64,000 bases of DNA from Bacteroidota bacterium (lineage in GTDB: Bacteria; Bacteroidota; Rhodothermia; Rhodothermales; Rubricoccaceae): assembly GCA_039821555.1 (NCBI GenBank), contig JBCBNX010000005.1, positions 159,069-223,068 of the forward strand, given 5' to 3'. Every line of letters starts with the position of its first letter. Positions within the stretch are counted from its first letter, which is position 1. This document shows positions 27,462 through 35,536 of this stretch, one piece after another. The notes below the pieces were generated by a model, which saw only the letters and a list, made by a program, of their open reading frames with translations, did no database searches and was not told where the DNA came from. The translations under genes were made by a program, and so were the position numbers.

Positions 27462-27668
27462 GCAGAAAGACTGGAGGAATGGAGGGCGCGAACCCGCTTT
27501 GATGGCTGGGTACACCATCGTACGGCACCCGCCTTCCTACCGCCCCAAAAGCGCAGCGGCCCGCCCTATTCGCTGCTGAACCGTCTGGAGGCCCACCCGA
27601 AACGCAGCGACGCTCGACCTACCCAGGGGTATGCCGAGCGACGCGTGCCTGTGACTAGGAGTGTAGGG

Positions 27669-29933
27669 CTAGCGCACCACGACGACTTTCTGCGTCCGCT
27701 GCTGGCTGTCGGCGAGCAGGCGGACCACGTAGACACCCGCGGGCAGATCGAGCGTAGCCTCGATGGTCTGGCTGCCGGCTGGCTGCGTGCCGCTGGCGAG
27801 CGTGGCCACGCGGCGACCCAGCGCGTCGTAGAGCGCGAGGTCCACGTCGGCGGGCGCGTTGAGGGCAACGGGCACCGAGAGCGCTGCGCCCGCCTGGAAC
27901 GGGTTCGGGTAGGCGCGGCCGAGCGCAAACGTGGCGGTCACGGCGTCGTCCTCAGTGGACACGACGGACTCGCCCTGGAAGAGGAAGTCCTTCATCTGCA
28001 CCGGCCCGGTCTCCTGCTGGAACGTCGTGAGGTAGAGCGGCCACTGGTCGGCGTAGTGCGCGCTGGCCTGGCCGATGGAGTTGGTGAAGCCGCTCTGGCC
28101 CGGCGGGATCACGTTCTGCGCGACCACGTTGCCCGCGGGCTTGAACTCGATCACCTGCTGGTACGACCCGGGGTATTCCCGATAGTCTGGGTTGAAGCGG
28201 GGCACGCGGAAGAGGCCCTTCAGGTCGTCGAACGAGATCGGCGCGTTGGCGCGCACGTAGTCGTCGAGGAAGTCCACGCCGTCGTAGGTGCGGAGGTAGC
28301 CGCCGGGGCGCGTCGCGGCCCAGTCCACGTTGTCGCCCTGCGGCCAGGAGGCGGAAGGCTTGTTGTTCCAGTTGACGAAATAGCCTTTGGCGGGGTTGAC
28401 CTCCTGTGGGTGGTCGGCGAAGTCGAGGAAGCCCTCCCATTCCTGCGTGCCGTCGCCCAGGGCCGGGAGACGCGGGTCGACGGTGGCCGGGCGCTGCGGG
28501 TAGAGGCCGATGTGCCAGAAAGCGATGGTCTGGTCGCGGTCGTTGTAGAACACGTTGAACGACATCGTGGCGCGCTGGATGGCGTCCACGTACGCGTCGA
28601 AGCTCGACCCGCGCCAGACGTCGTAGAACGCCTCGACCATCTCCAGCTCGCGGTTCCAAAAGGCGAAGCGCCACGAGAAGGCGGTGCCATTCTTCGCGTC
28701 GAGCGCGTAGACCGGGCCGTGGAGCGTGCGGAAGCTGGTGTAGGGGACGGGATCGCCGCCGGCGACGTTGATGGTGGCCGCGAACGGCTGGAGCGGCAGC
28801 AGACCGCCCTCGAACTGGTACTGCGTGCCCGTCATGTCGAGCGTCTCGACGTAGGTGTCGGTGTTGTCCGTGAAGCCCGTCGTGAGCGTCCAGGCGCGGT
28901 TCGGCGTGCGGCCGATGATAACGCCGGGGATGCCCGGCACCGTCATGCCCGCGATGTGGAGGCCGCCGTCGACCTTGATCTCGACCTCGCTCGTGATCGA
29001 TGTCTGGGAGCGCACCTCGGGGTCGGGAGACGGCTCGCCCATCTGCGGCGCGCCCAGCAGCATCGCGTTGCCCGAGGCTGACACGTTCGGCGCGATGGCG
29101 GCGGCGAACGACCCGAACGAGAGCGGAATGCCGTGCTTGCGGTAGACCTCCTCCACGATGGCATTCCGCTCGGCGAGTTCGGCGGCAGCCACGCGTGCGG
29201 CGGCGAGGACCCGGTCGGGGAAGTCGTGATTGGCGTAGGCGGGCGTGTCGTCCACGATCGGCGCGGTCTGGCTGGTGATGGTCGTCGATGCCGTTGGGTC
29301 GTTGATCGGGCGCAGTTGGTCGAACATCTCGGGGCCCATCGCCTCAAACTCGGCGAGGCGGTTCAGCTCCGAGCCACCGATCTCGCCGAAGCGACGCATG
29401 AAGAACTGCAGGACGGCCACCGTCTTGTCGTTCGTCCAGGCCTCGGGGTTGCCTGAGAAGAGCGCGTACTCGATGGGCAGCTTCATCGGGTCCGTGGCGA
29501 TCTCGCCGATGTAGAGGTTGATGCCGTCGCGGTAGGCTTCGAGGAGGGCTTTGAGGCCGGGCGAGAGCGCGTCGAACTGCGTGGCGCGCTCGTCCGGCGT
29601 GTAGAACACGGTGAGGACCCCCTGATCCTGGAGGATGTTGCCATCGTTGTCGCCAGGCCCGAAGAGCTCGGCGAAGCGGCCGGTGGCGACGCGCCAGAAG
29701 GTCTCCATCTGGAAGAGGCGGTCCTGGGCGACGGCATAGCCCTGGCCATAGAAGGCCGCCACCTCGGTAGGCGCGGAGACGTGCGGCACGCCGAAGTCGT
29801 CGCGGTCGATGGTGACCATGTTGCCATCGGGGGCCATCAGCGTGATGTCAGTAGCCGTCTGGCCCGTCGCGGGGAGGGCCAGCACGAGAGCGAGGGCGCA
29901 GCAGAGCGCGCCGAAGAGGTAGCGAGGAGTCAT
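27669..29933 (-). CDS. Penicillin-acylase-family (Ntn) hydrolase with type IX-like sorting domain
   Basis: 754 residues. Signal peptide: MTPRYLFGALCCALALVLALPATGQ. The acylase alpha part begins DRDDFGVPHVSAPTEVAAFYGQGYAVAQDRLFQME. The probable autocleavage point is Gly-Ser275 in LSFGSFAAAIAP, which would make Ser275 the N-terminal nucleophile of the beta chain; SGNAMLLGAPQMG follows in place of the usual SGKPLLANDPHLG. The beta part includes TTGFTDNTDTYVETLD and FNVFYNDRDQTIAFWHIG. The last ~80 residues are a sorting domain (AYPNPFQAGAALSVPV ... LDLPAGVYVVRLL). Such enzymes hydrolyse amides such as acyl-homoserine lactones or beta-lactam side chains; the substrate here is unknown. The start at 29933 gives the signal peptide. 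Confidence 0.9.
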   Translation of the reverse strand: MTPRYLFGALCCALALVLALPATGQTATDITLMAPDGNMVTIDRDDFGVPHVSAPTEVAAFYGQGYAVAQDRLFQMETFWRVATGRFAELFGPGDNDGNILQDQGVLTVFYTPDERATQFDALSPGLKALLEAYRDGINLYIGEIATDPMKLPIEYALFSGNPEAWTNDKTVAVLQFFMRRFGEIGGSELNRLAEFEAMGPEMFDQLRPINDPTASTTITSQTAPIVDDTPAYANHDFPDRVLAAARVAAAELAERNAIVEEVYRKHGIPLSFGSFAAAIAPNVSASGNAMLLGAPQMGEPSPDPEVRSQTSITSEVEIKVDGGLHIAGMTVPGIPGVIIGRTPNRAWTLTTGFTDNTDTYVETLDMTGTQYQFEGGLLPLQPFAATINVAGGDPVPYTSFRTLHGPVYALDAKNGTAFSWRFAFWNRELEMVEAFYDVWRGSSFDAYVDAIQRATMSFNVFYNDRDQTIAFWHIGLYPQRPATVDPRLPALGDGTQEWEGFLDFADHPQEVNPAKGYFVNWNNKPSASWPQGDNVDWAATRPGGYLRTYDGVDFLDDYVRANAPISFDDLKGLFRVPRFNPDYREYPGSYQQVIEFKPAGNVVAQNVIPPGQSGFTNSIGQASAHYADQWPLYLTTFQQETGPVQMKDFLFQGESVVSTEDDAVTATFALGRAYPNPFQAGAALSVPVALNAPADVDLALYDALGRRVATLASGTQPAGSQTIEATLDLPAGVYVVRLLADSQQRTQKVVVVR

Positions 29934-30122
29934 GGGCGGCCTCGTTGGCAAGATGAGAGAAAAGCGCTTTCCTAGGCTCGTTGCATCAATGTACGAGCCT
30001 CGACCCACAACGACGCTGCCCGTGGGCCCCCACCGCCGAAACCCCGCCCCCGATGGGGCGTGCTTGGTGCCCGGTTTTCACTCGATCCCGCTCCCCAGCA
30101 GCCCACGACCTGGCGTCTGTTC

Positions 30123-31115
30123 ATGGCGAACGCTCCCACCCGCCCCGCACCCCACCGTCCTGCTCCCGGCTCCGTCCAGCTGAAGGCCGTCAAGCCTGCG
30201 CTCACCGAGGTGGGCGGCGACGGCATGCTGGAACTCCCCGTTGTCACGAAGCCGGCCACGACCAACCGGCCTGGTCAGCGGCCCGAGTGGCTCCGGGTGA
30301 AGCTGCCCTACGGCGAGACGTTCCGCAACGTCCAGGACATCATCTCCAAGCACGACCTCCACACGGTCTGCCAGAGCGCGCGCTGCCCCAACATGGGCGA
30401 GTGCTGGACCGCCGGGACAGCGACGTTTATGATCCTCGGCAACGTCTGCACCCGCTCGTGCAGCTTCTGCGCCGTCATGACCGGGCGCCCCGGCACGAAG
30501 GACCTTGACTGGGACGAGCCGCGCCGCGTCACCGACGCCGCCAAGCTGATGGGCCTGCGGCACGTCGTCATCACGAGCGTCAACCGCGACGACCGCAAGG
30601 ACGGCGGCGCACCCATCTTCGCCGAGTGCATCCGGCTCCTCAAGGAGGAGATCGAGGGCGTCACTATCGAGGTGCTCACGCCGGACTTCCGCGGCGCGCA
30701 GGAGGCGATGGACACGGTCTTCGAGGCGCGTCCCGACGTGTTCAACCACAACGTGGAGACGGTGCCGCGGCTCTACCGCCGCGTGCGCCCGCAGGCCGAC
30801 TACCAGCGCTCGCTCGACGTGCTCCAGCGCGCGAAGGACGAGTTCGGGCTCCGCACCAAGTCGGGCATCATGGTCGGCCTCGGCGAGACGCGCGACGAGG
30901 TGCTCAGCCTCATGGAGGACTTCGCGGGCATCGGCCTCAACGTGATGACCATCGGGCAGTACCTCCAGCCGACGAAGATGCACCTTCCCGTCGAGGACTT
31001 CGTGCACCCGGACGTGTTCGCATGGTACAAGGAGCAGGGCGAAGCACTCGGCATCGAGCACGTAGAGAGCGGGCCGCTGGTGCGGTCGAGCTACCACGCC
31101 GAGCGCCATGTCTAG
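30123..31115 (+). CDS. lipA: Lipoyl synthase
   Basis: 330 residues. Two iron-sulfur clusters are marked by CxxxxCxxxxxC at C83, C88, C94 (auxiliary, sacrificed as sulfur donor) and CxxxCxxC at C109, C113, C116 (radical SAM). The C-terminal RSSY motif is present ([11 protein letters not shown]). It inserts two sulfurs into octanoyl groups on lipoyl domains of 2-oxoacid dehydrogenases and GcvH. The N-terminal extension of ~50 residues before [11 protein letters not shown] is Pro-rich and unremarkable. The ATG at 30123 is preferred to an in-frame one 63 bases upstream. LipB is not in the window. The end overlaps the next gene by 8 bases. Confidence 0.97.
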   Translation: MANAPTRPAPHRPAPGSVQLKAVKPALTEVGGDGMLELPVVTKPATTNRPGQRPEWLRVKLPYGETFRNVQDIISKHDLHTVCQSARCPNMGECWTAGTATFMILGNVCTRSCSFCAVMTGRPGTKDLDWDEPRRVTDAAKLMGLRHVVITSVNRDDRKDGGAPIFAECIRLLKEEIEGVTIEVLTPDFRGAQEAMDTVFEARPDVFNHNVETVPRLYRRVRPQADYQRSLDVLQRAKDEFGLRTKSGIMVGLGETRDEVLSLMEDFAGIGLNVMTIGQYLQPTKMHLPVEDFVHPDVFAWYKEQGEALGIEHVESGPLVRSSYHAERHV

Positions 31116-31527
31116 CCCCCGGCAAGCCGGGACGCCTACCGGAGCGGCGTGGCCGTGTGGCTGGGGATGCACCGCCTTAGCCCTCGCCCTGTGGCTACTG
31201 CCCGCCTGTAGCTCGGAGCCCCTAGCGGGGCGGACGGCCGCCGTCGTGTTCCTCACGAAAGCCGACTGCGAGGCCTTTGTAGTCCAGTCGCTCACCGGCA
31301 CCTACGCCCTACTCAGCGTCGCCTCGGGCGACCTCGTAGCAGCGCGGGGCGACGTGTTTGAGGGCGGCGTGCTTCGACCGGGGCGGGTGACGTTTCGCTA
31401 CCTCCCAGTAGACACCGTCCAAGACCGCCGAGAGGCTCGCCAAGTCATCCTCAACGTGGATGCGACCGGCCTCTCCGTCACCGCAGCGCAGGCCGCGTTG
31501 CAGACAGCATGCCCTGCCTCTGGATGA
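31108..31527 (+). CDS. Small putative lipoprotein
   Basis: 139 residues, start overlapping the lipA stop. A hydrophobic run ([14 protein letters not shown]) ends in a lipobox-like LPAC at about residue 34, so it may be a lipoprotein with a long n-region. The mature part has [39 protein letters not shown] and two further cysteines, one at the C-terminus. No family is recognised. The overlap with lipA suggests co-transcription; a role in lipoylation is not implied. Confidence 0.6.
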   Translation: MSSPRQAGTPTGAAWPCGWGCTALALALWLLPACSSEPLAGRTAAVVFLTKADCEAFVVQSLTGTYALLSVASGDLVAARGDVFEGGVLRPGRVTFRYLPVDTVQDRREARQVILNVDATGLSVTAAQAALQTACPASG

Positions 31528-31703
31528 ATTGGATGTTTCGTTTAGAAACACGACCGGTAAAAAAGTCGAGTCACTTCGGGGCGATGTAGTCCAGACGCTT
31601 ACACGGGCACCCTCCTAAAACCGCTACGGGCATCGTCTTAAAACGGCATGGGCTTCGCTGCAGGGCGCCCATCCCCTCCCTCCACCCGATCCCTCCCTGC
31701 AGC

Positions 31704-32165
31704 ATGACTCCGGTCGTCTCTGCCCGTACGCCTGTTCGCTCCTTTACCCAGTTTCTCCCGACCACCCCCTCTTCACCGCACCTCCCTCATCGCGTCCTCG
31801 TCGTCGACGATTGCCCGGAACAGCGGCTCATCATCCGGAAAGTGCTCGAACGCTCTGGCGTCGCCGTCGATGAGGCCAGTTCGGGGTTTGAAGGTCTCAA
31901 GCTCTACGATGCCGCCCAACGGCAAGGCGCGGCCTATGAGGTGGTCTTGATGGACCTGCGCATGCCCGGGATGGACGGGATGGAAACCACCCGGCGCATG
32001 CTCGCCCGGCGAGCGACCGTGCGTCCACGCATCGTCGGGGTCACGGCCGAGCCGCACGAGGCGTTCTTTGCCGCGTGCCGGTCGGCGGGCATGGAGGCCA
32101 TCGTGGCGAAGCCGTTTCGCGCGGGGTCGCTGCTCGTCGCCTGCATGAAGCGGCCGTGCGCATGA
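31704..32165 (+). CDS. Single-domain response regulator
   Basis: 153 residues. A receiver domain occupies residues ~29-150: VVDD acidic pair at 34-36, phospho-acceptor Asp84 in LMDLRMPGMDG, conserved Thr/Ser position in GVTAE, and Lys in IVAKPF. There is no output domain, so it acts through protein partners or as a phosphorelay intermediate. The first ~28 residues are Ser/Pro/Thr-rich. No kinase is adjacent; the hybrid kinase at 7.2 kb is a possible but unproven partner. The stop codon overlaps an ATG (ATGA at 32162-32165), which opens a 22-codon ORF leading to the 17-nt repeat array just downstream. Confidence 0.85.
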   Translation: MTPVVSARTPVRSFTQFLPTTPSSPHLPHRVLVVDDCPEQRLIIRKVLERSGVAVDEASSGFEGLKLYDAAQRQGAAYEVVLMDLRMPGMDGMETTRRMLARRATVRPRIVGVTAEPHEAFFAACRSAGMEAIVAKPFRAGSLLVACMKRPCA

Positions 32166-32240
32166 GGCAAGCAGGCACGCGCAAGCAGGCGGGCGTGCGC
32201 GAGCGCCATGGGCTGAGCGCGCAGCGGTAGCAGCGCGAAA

Positions 32241-32325
32241 CCCTGTGCTGCATGAGACCCTGTGCTGCATGAGACCCCGTGCTGCATGAGACCCCGTGCT
32301 GCATGAGACCCCGTGCTGCATGGGA
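32241..32325 (+). repeat. 17-nt tandem array forming a ladder of ATGA-overlapped mini-ORFs
   Basis: Five tandem 17-nt units of the form CCCYGTGCTGCATGAGA, nearly identical (first two CCCT, rest CCCC; last has GGGA). Because 17 is 3n+2 and each unit holds ATGA, each ATG opens a 6-codon ORF (M-R-P-C/R-A-A-stop) whose TGA overlaps the next ATG: 32252-32272, 32269-32289, 32286-32306. The last ATG (32303) reads on to 32506, out of frame with and across the start of the permease gene at 32371. The other bases of the 32166-32370 gap show no feature. Confidence 0.9.
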
Positions 32326-32370
32326 CAGAGCGCGGTGCGATCTTGGAGCGCCGATCGCCTGCCCTGCTCC

Positions 32371-33648
32371 ATGTCCGATTCGTCCTCTGCTCCTGATCCG
32401 ATGCGCCGCTACGCGCTGGCGCGGTCGATCGTGTTCCAGGGGGTGCTCATGGTCGGCGGGCTGGCCGCGTTCTTCTTCCTGCTCTTCGAGATCGGGCAGG
32501 CGGTGAACCCGCTGCTGATTGGCGCGGTCGGCATGGCGATCCTGTGGCCGATCCGCAAGCAACAGGCTGCCCGCGCGCTCCTCGTGGCCGCAGGGCTGCT
32601 GCTAGCGTTTTGGCTGCTACGTACGCTCGGCGGCATACTTGCGCCGTTCGTGATCGTCTGGCTGCTGGCGTATTTGCTCGACCCCGCGGTGCAGTGGGCA
32701 GGGCGCAAACTCAAGATGCCGCGCTGGGCGGCTACGCTCCTGCTGACGCTGCTCGTGGTCGGCGTGCTGGTGCTGATCGGGCTGCTCTTCGTGCCGAACT
32801 TGATCGCGCAGGTGGAAACCTTGGCGCAGCGCGTGATCGAACTCCTCTCGACGCTGCCTGCGACGCTTGCGGACAACGCCCTCGTGCGCTATCTGGAGAA
32901 CAACGGCCTCGTCGACATGGATGAGTTGGAGATGCAGCTCTCGGCGTTCCTCCCGGACCGCATCGCCGAGTTGGCGGGGCGCATCCCCGACGCCGTCGGC
33001 GGGATCTCGCGCTCGGTAGGCACCCTCATCGAGGCGATCACGGTGATCGTGCTGGTGCCGGTGCTGCTGTTCTACGTGCTCAAGGACTACCCGAAGCTGC
33101 GCGACACGCTCACCGAGCAGTTCCCGACCTACCAGGGCGACCGCGCCTACCTCTTCCGCAGCACCGAAATCCTCGGCAACTACCTCCGCGGCCAGCTCCT
33201 CATCTCCGCGATCTCGGCGTTCAACGTGTCGCTCTTCCTCGCGCTGTTCCGGGTGCCGTTCGCGTTCGTGATCGGGCTGCTCGCGGGCGTGCTCAACATG
33301 ATCCCCAACCTCGGCGCGATCCTGACCAACATCATCGCCGTGGGGATCACGCTGGCGTTCGGCTCGCTCGGCGATGTGGCGGTGGTGGTGATCGTGCTGC
33401 TGGCGCAGGGGCTGCTGGAGCAGGCCGTGCTCACGCCGAACATCATGAGCCAGCAGGTCGGCCTGCACCCCGTGCTCATCATTCTCTCGCTGTTCGTCTT
33501 CGGCACGCTGATGGGCTTCCTCGGGCTGCTCCTGGCCGTACCGGTGACGGCAATCCTACTGACGTTCTACCGCGCCTGGAAAGACAACCGGGACGTCCAG
33601 GCCACTACGGAGCCAGGACTCTCGCTTGAATCGCCGCCGAGCGTGTGA
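32371..33648 (+). CDS. AI-2E transporter family membrane protein (PerM/YdiK-like)
   Basis: 425 residues with about eight membrane helices: a pair near 14-60, LLVAAGLLLAFWLL and FVIVWLLAYLLDPAVQW, LLLTLLVVGVLVLIGLLFV, a long soluble loop (~145-215), then VIVLVPVLLFYVLKDYPKLRD, the C-terminal helices with LFRVPFAFVIGLLAGVLNMIPNLGAI and TLMGFLGLLLAVPVTAIL. These motifs define the family (PF01594). Members export autoinducer-2, or act as Na+/H+ antiporters or other transporters; which applies is unknown. The ATG at 32371 is chosen as the nearest to the first helix. The upstream mini-ORF ladder may affect its translation. Confidence 0.9.
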   Translation: MSDSSSAPDPMRRYALARSIVFQGVLMVGGLAAFFFLLFEIGQAVNPLLIGAVGMAILWPIRKQQAARALLVAAGLLLAFWLLRTLGGILAPFVIVWLLAYLLDPAVQWAGRKLKMPRWAATLLLTLLVVGVLVLIGLLFVPNLIAQVETLAQRVIELLSTLPATLADNALVRYLENNGLVDMDELEMQLSAFLPDRIAELAGRIPDAVGGISRSVGTLIEAITVIVLVPVLLFYVLKDYPKLRDTLTEQFPTYQGDRAYLFRSTEILGNYLRGQLLISAISAFNVSLFLALFRVPFAFVIGLLAGVLNMIPNLGAILTNIIAVGITLAFGSLGDVAVVVIVLLAQGLLEQAVLTPNIMSQQVGLHPVLIILSLFVFGTLMGFLGLLLAVPVTAILLTFYRAWKDNRDVQATTEPGLSLESPPSV

Positions 33649-33733
33649 ACGCGTGGTGGTAGGCACGTCTGCAACGTGGTCTTGCCTCCCCACTCGCCTA
33701 CGTCCACACCTACACACGTGCCTACCACCACGC
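33643..33733. repeat. Family C inverted-repeat element, copy C2
   Basis: A perfect 18-nt inverted pair, GCGTGGTGGTAGGCACGT (33651-33668) and its complement (33716-33733), with a 47-base spacer containing CTACGTCCACACC. The left arm begins inside the permease stop and the right arm overlaps the GTG start of the next gene, so the hairpin could mask that start. Confidence 0.85.
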
Positions 33734-34311
33734 TGAGCTTCCGGGCACCGCGCTCGTTTCACCCGCCCGCCTCGCTGCTCGGGCGCGCGCTCCGACGATG
33801 GATCGGCGACCCGCTCCGGGCCGAGGCGACCTACTGGATCGTGCTCGTGCTCACCGTGGCCATGGCGGTGATGGGCACGCAGTGGGGCTGGCTGTGGCTG
33901 CGCGACATGGCGTCGCCCGAGGCGTTTCTCGACGCGGCGGTGTGGTATGCGATCGCCCAAGCCGTCGCGCTCGTGCTATTTGTGCTCGTGGGCTATGTCG
34001 GCTGGCGGCCTGCCGTTGTGGTGACGCTGACCGACGAGACGCTGCGCATCCAGCAAGGGCCGGCGGCGTTGAAGGTCCCCCGCCCGTCGCTTCGCCGCGT
34101 ACGCCCCATCGCCGCTACCGAAGAGCACCGCACGCTGCGCCGCCGTGCTGACGTACGCCGCTTCGTCGCCAAAGCGTACGACCCGCTGCTCGTCCTCGAC
34201 GTGGACGGCGACGCGCCCATCGTCCTTGCACTGCCCGACGCCGAGCGCGAACGCTTCGAACAGACCCTACGTCCTTCGACCTTCGACCCTCTACCTTCGC
34301 CCCTCGGATGA
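33718..34311 (+). CDS. Membrane protein of unknown function
   Basis: 197 residues from a GTG at 33718; another GTG lies 42 bases upstream. Two hydrophobic helices are at about 43-60 (YWIVLVLTVAMAVMGTQW) and 78-102 (AVWYAIAQAVALVLFVLVGYVGW). A soluble C-terminal part resembles a small PH-like segment (PAVVVTLTDETLRIQQGPAALKVPRPSLRRVRPI). No firm family assignment is possible. Its stop overlaps the tgt start as ATGA, indicating coupling with tgt. Confidence 0.65.
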   Translation: MPTTTLSFRAPRSFHPPASLLGRALRRWIGDPLRAEATYWIVLVLTVAMAVMGTQWGWLWLRDMASPEAFLDAAVWYAIAQAVALVLFVLVGYVGWRPAVVVTLTDETLRIQQGPAALKVPRPSLRRVRPIAATEEHRTLRRRADVRRFVAKAYDPLLVLDVDGDAPIVLALPDAERERFEQTLRPSTFDPLPSPLG

Positions 34312-35435
34312 CCTTCACCCTCGCCGCCGAAGACCCGACGACCGACGCCCGCGCCGGTGTGGTCACGACCGACCACGGGGCCATCGAGACGCCGATCTTC
34401 ATGCCCGTCGGGACGCTGGGCACCGTGAAGGCCGTCGAGCCGCGCCAGCTCCGCGACGACCTCGGCGCGCAAATCATCCTCGGCAACACCTACCACCTCT
34501 TCCTCCGCCCCGGCATGGAGGTCATGGAAGCCGCGGGCGGACTCCACCAGTTCATGCGATGGCACGGGCCGATTCTCACCGACTCGGGCGGCTTTCAGGT
34601 TTTCTCGCTCGCCGACAGCCGGAAGATCACCGAAGAGGGCGTCACCTTCCAGAGCCACCTCGACGGCAGCCGCCACCTCTTCACGCCCGAGTCGGTCTTG
34701 GACACGCAGCGCTCCATCGGCTCCGACATCATGATGGTGCTCGACGAGTGCCCGCCCGCCGACGTGGACGAGGCCTACGCGCGCAAAAGCAACGCGCTCA
34801 CGATGCGCTGGGCCAAGCGCTGCCAGGACCACTTCCGCACGACGGAGGCGAAGTACGGGCACAGCCAGACGCTCTTCCCCATCGTGCAGGGCGTGACGTA
34901 CCCGGCGGTCCGCCGCGAGTCGGCCCGGCAACTCGTCGATATGGACTTTGAGGGCTACGCCATCGGCGGGCTATCCGTGGGTGAGCCCGCGCCGGTGATG
35001 TACGAGGTCGTGGAGGTTGTCACGGCCGAGCTGCCGCGCGAGAAGCCGCGCTACCTCATGGGCGTCGGGACGCCTGCGAATCTCATCGAGAACATCGCGC
35101 GGGGCGTCGACATGTTCGACTGCGTGCTCCCGACGCGCAACGGCCGCAACGGCACGATCTACACGACCGAGGGCCAACTCAACATCCGCAACGCGAAGTG
35201 GAAGACCGACTTCTCGCCGATTGACCCAGGCCTCGACCACTATGCCGGGCACTTCTCGAAGAGCTACCTCCGTCACCTGTTGGGCGTCAACGAGGTGCTC
35301 GGGATGATGCTCGCCTCGCAGCAGAACCTGGCGCTGTTCCTGTGGCTCGTCCGCGAGGCCCGCCGCGCGATCACGGAGGGGCGCTACGGAGCGTGGATGC
35401 GCGAATGGCTGCCGAGGCTAAGCCGGCGGTTGTAA
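34308..35435 (+). CDS. tgt: tRNA-guanine(34) transglycosylase, atypical zinc site
   Basis: 375 residues. It swaps G34 for preQ1 in tRNAs with GUN anticodons (queuosine pathway). The fold motifs are clear: TPIFMPVGTLGTVKAV, GNTYHLFLRPG, TDSGGFQVFSL (general Asp near residue 92), FPIVQGVTYPAVRRES, GGLSVGEP, and the nucleophile region GVDMFDCVLPTRNGRNG. The zinc-binding block that normally reads Cys-x-Cys-x-x-Cys before S-x-x-YL-x-HL is here DPGLDHYAGHFSKSYLRHL: all three cysteines are replaced (Leu, His, Gly), although the later His remains. This may be a trait of the lineage. Other queuosine genes are absent from the window. Confidence 0.95.
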   Translation: MTFTLAAEDPTTDARAGVVTTDHGAIETPIFMPVGTLGTVKAVEPRQLRDDLGAQIILGNTYHLFLRPGMEVMEAAGGLHQFMRWHGPILTDSGGFQVFSLADSRKITEEGVTFQSHLDGSRHLFTPESVLDTQRSIGSDIMMVLDECPPADVDEAYARKSNALTMRWAKRCQDHFRTTEAKYGHSQTLFPIVQGVTYPAVRRESARQLVDMDFEGYAIGGLSVGEPAPVMYEVVEVVTAELPREKPRYLMGVGTPANLIENIARGVDMFDCVLPTRNGRNGTIYTTEGQLNIRNAKWKTDFSPIDPGLDHYAGHFSKSYLRHLLGVNEVLGMMLASQQNLALFLWLVREARRAITEGRYGAWMREWLPRLSRRL

Positions 35436-35536
35436 GATGGCGGCTGGCTGCCGGAGCGCCCTCTTTCCTGATCGCTTGCATGCGCGAGCCTCGCCGCACA
35501 GCCAACCGCTAGCTCACCGCCGACCGTCTCCTCGCC

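Noticed and set aside
32241..32325. CRISPR-like array
   Set aside because: Units are 17 nt and directly adjacent, with no spacers, and no cas genes are present. The 14-nt array at 36655 fails for the same reason.
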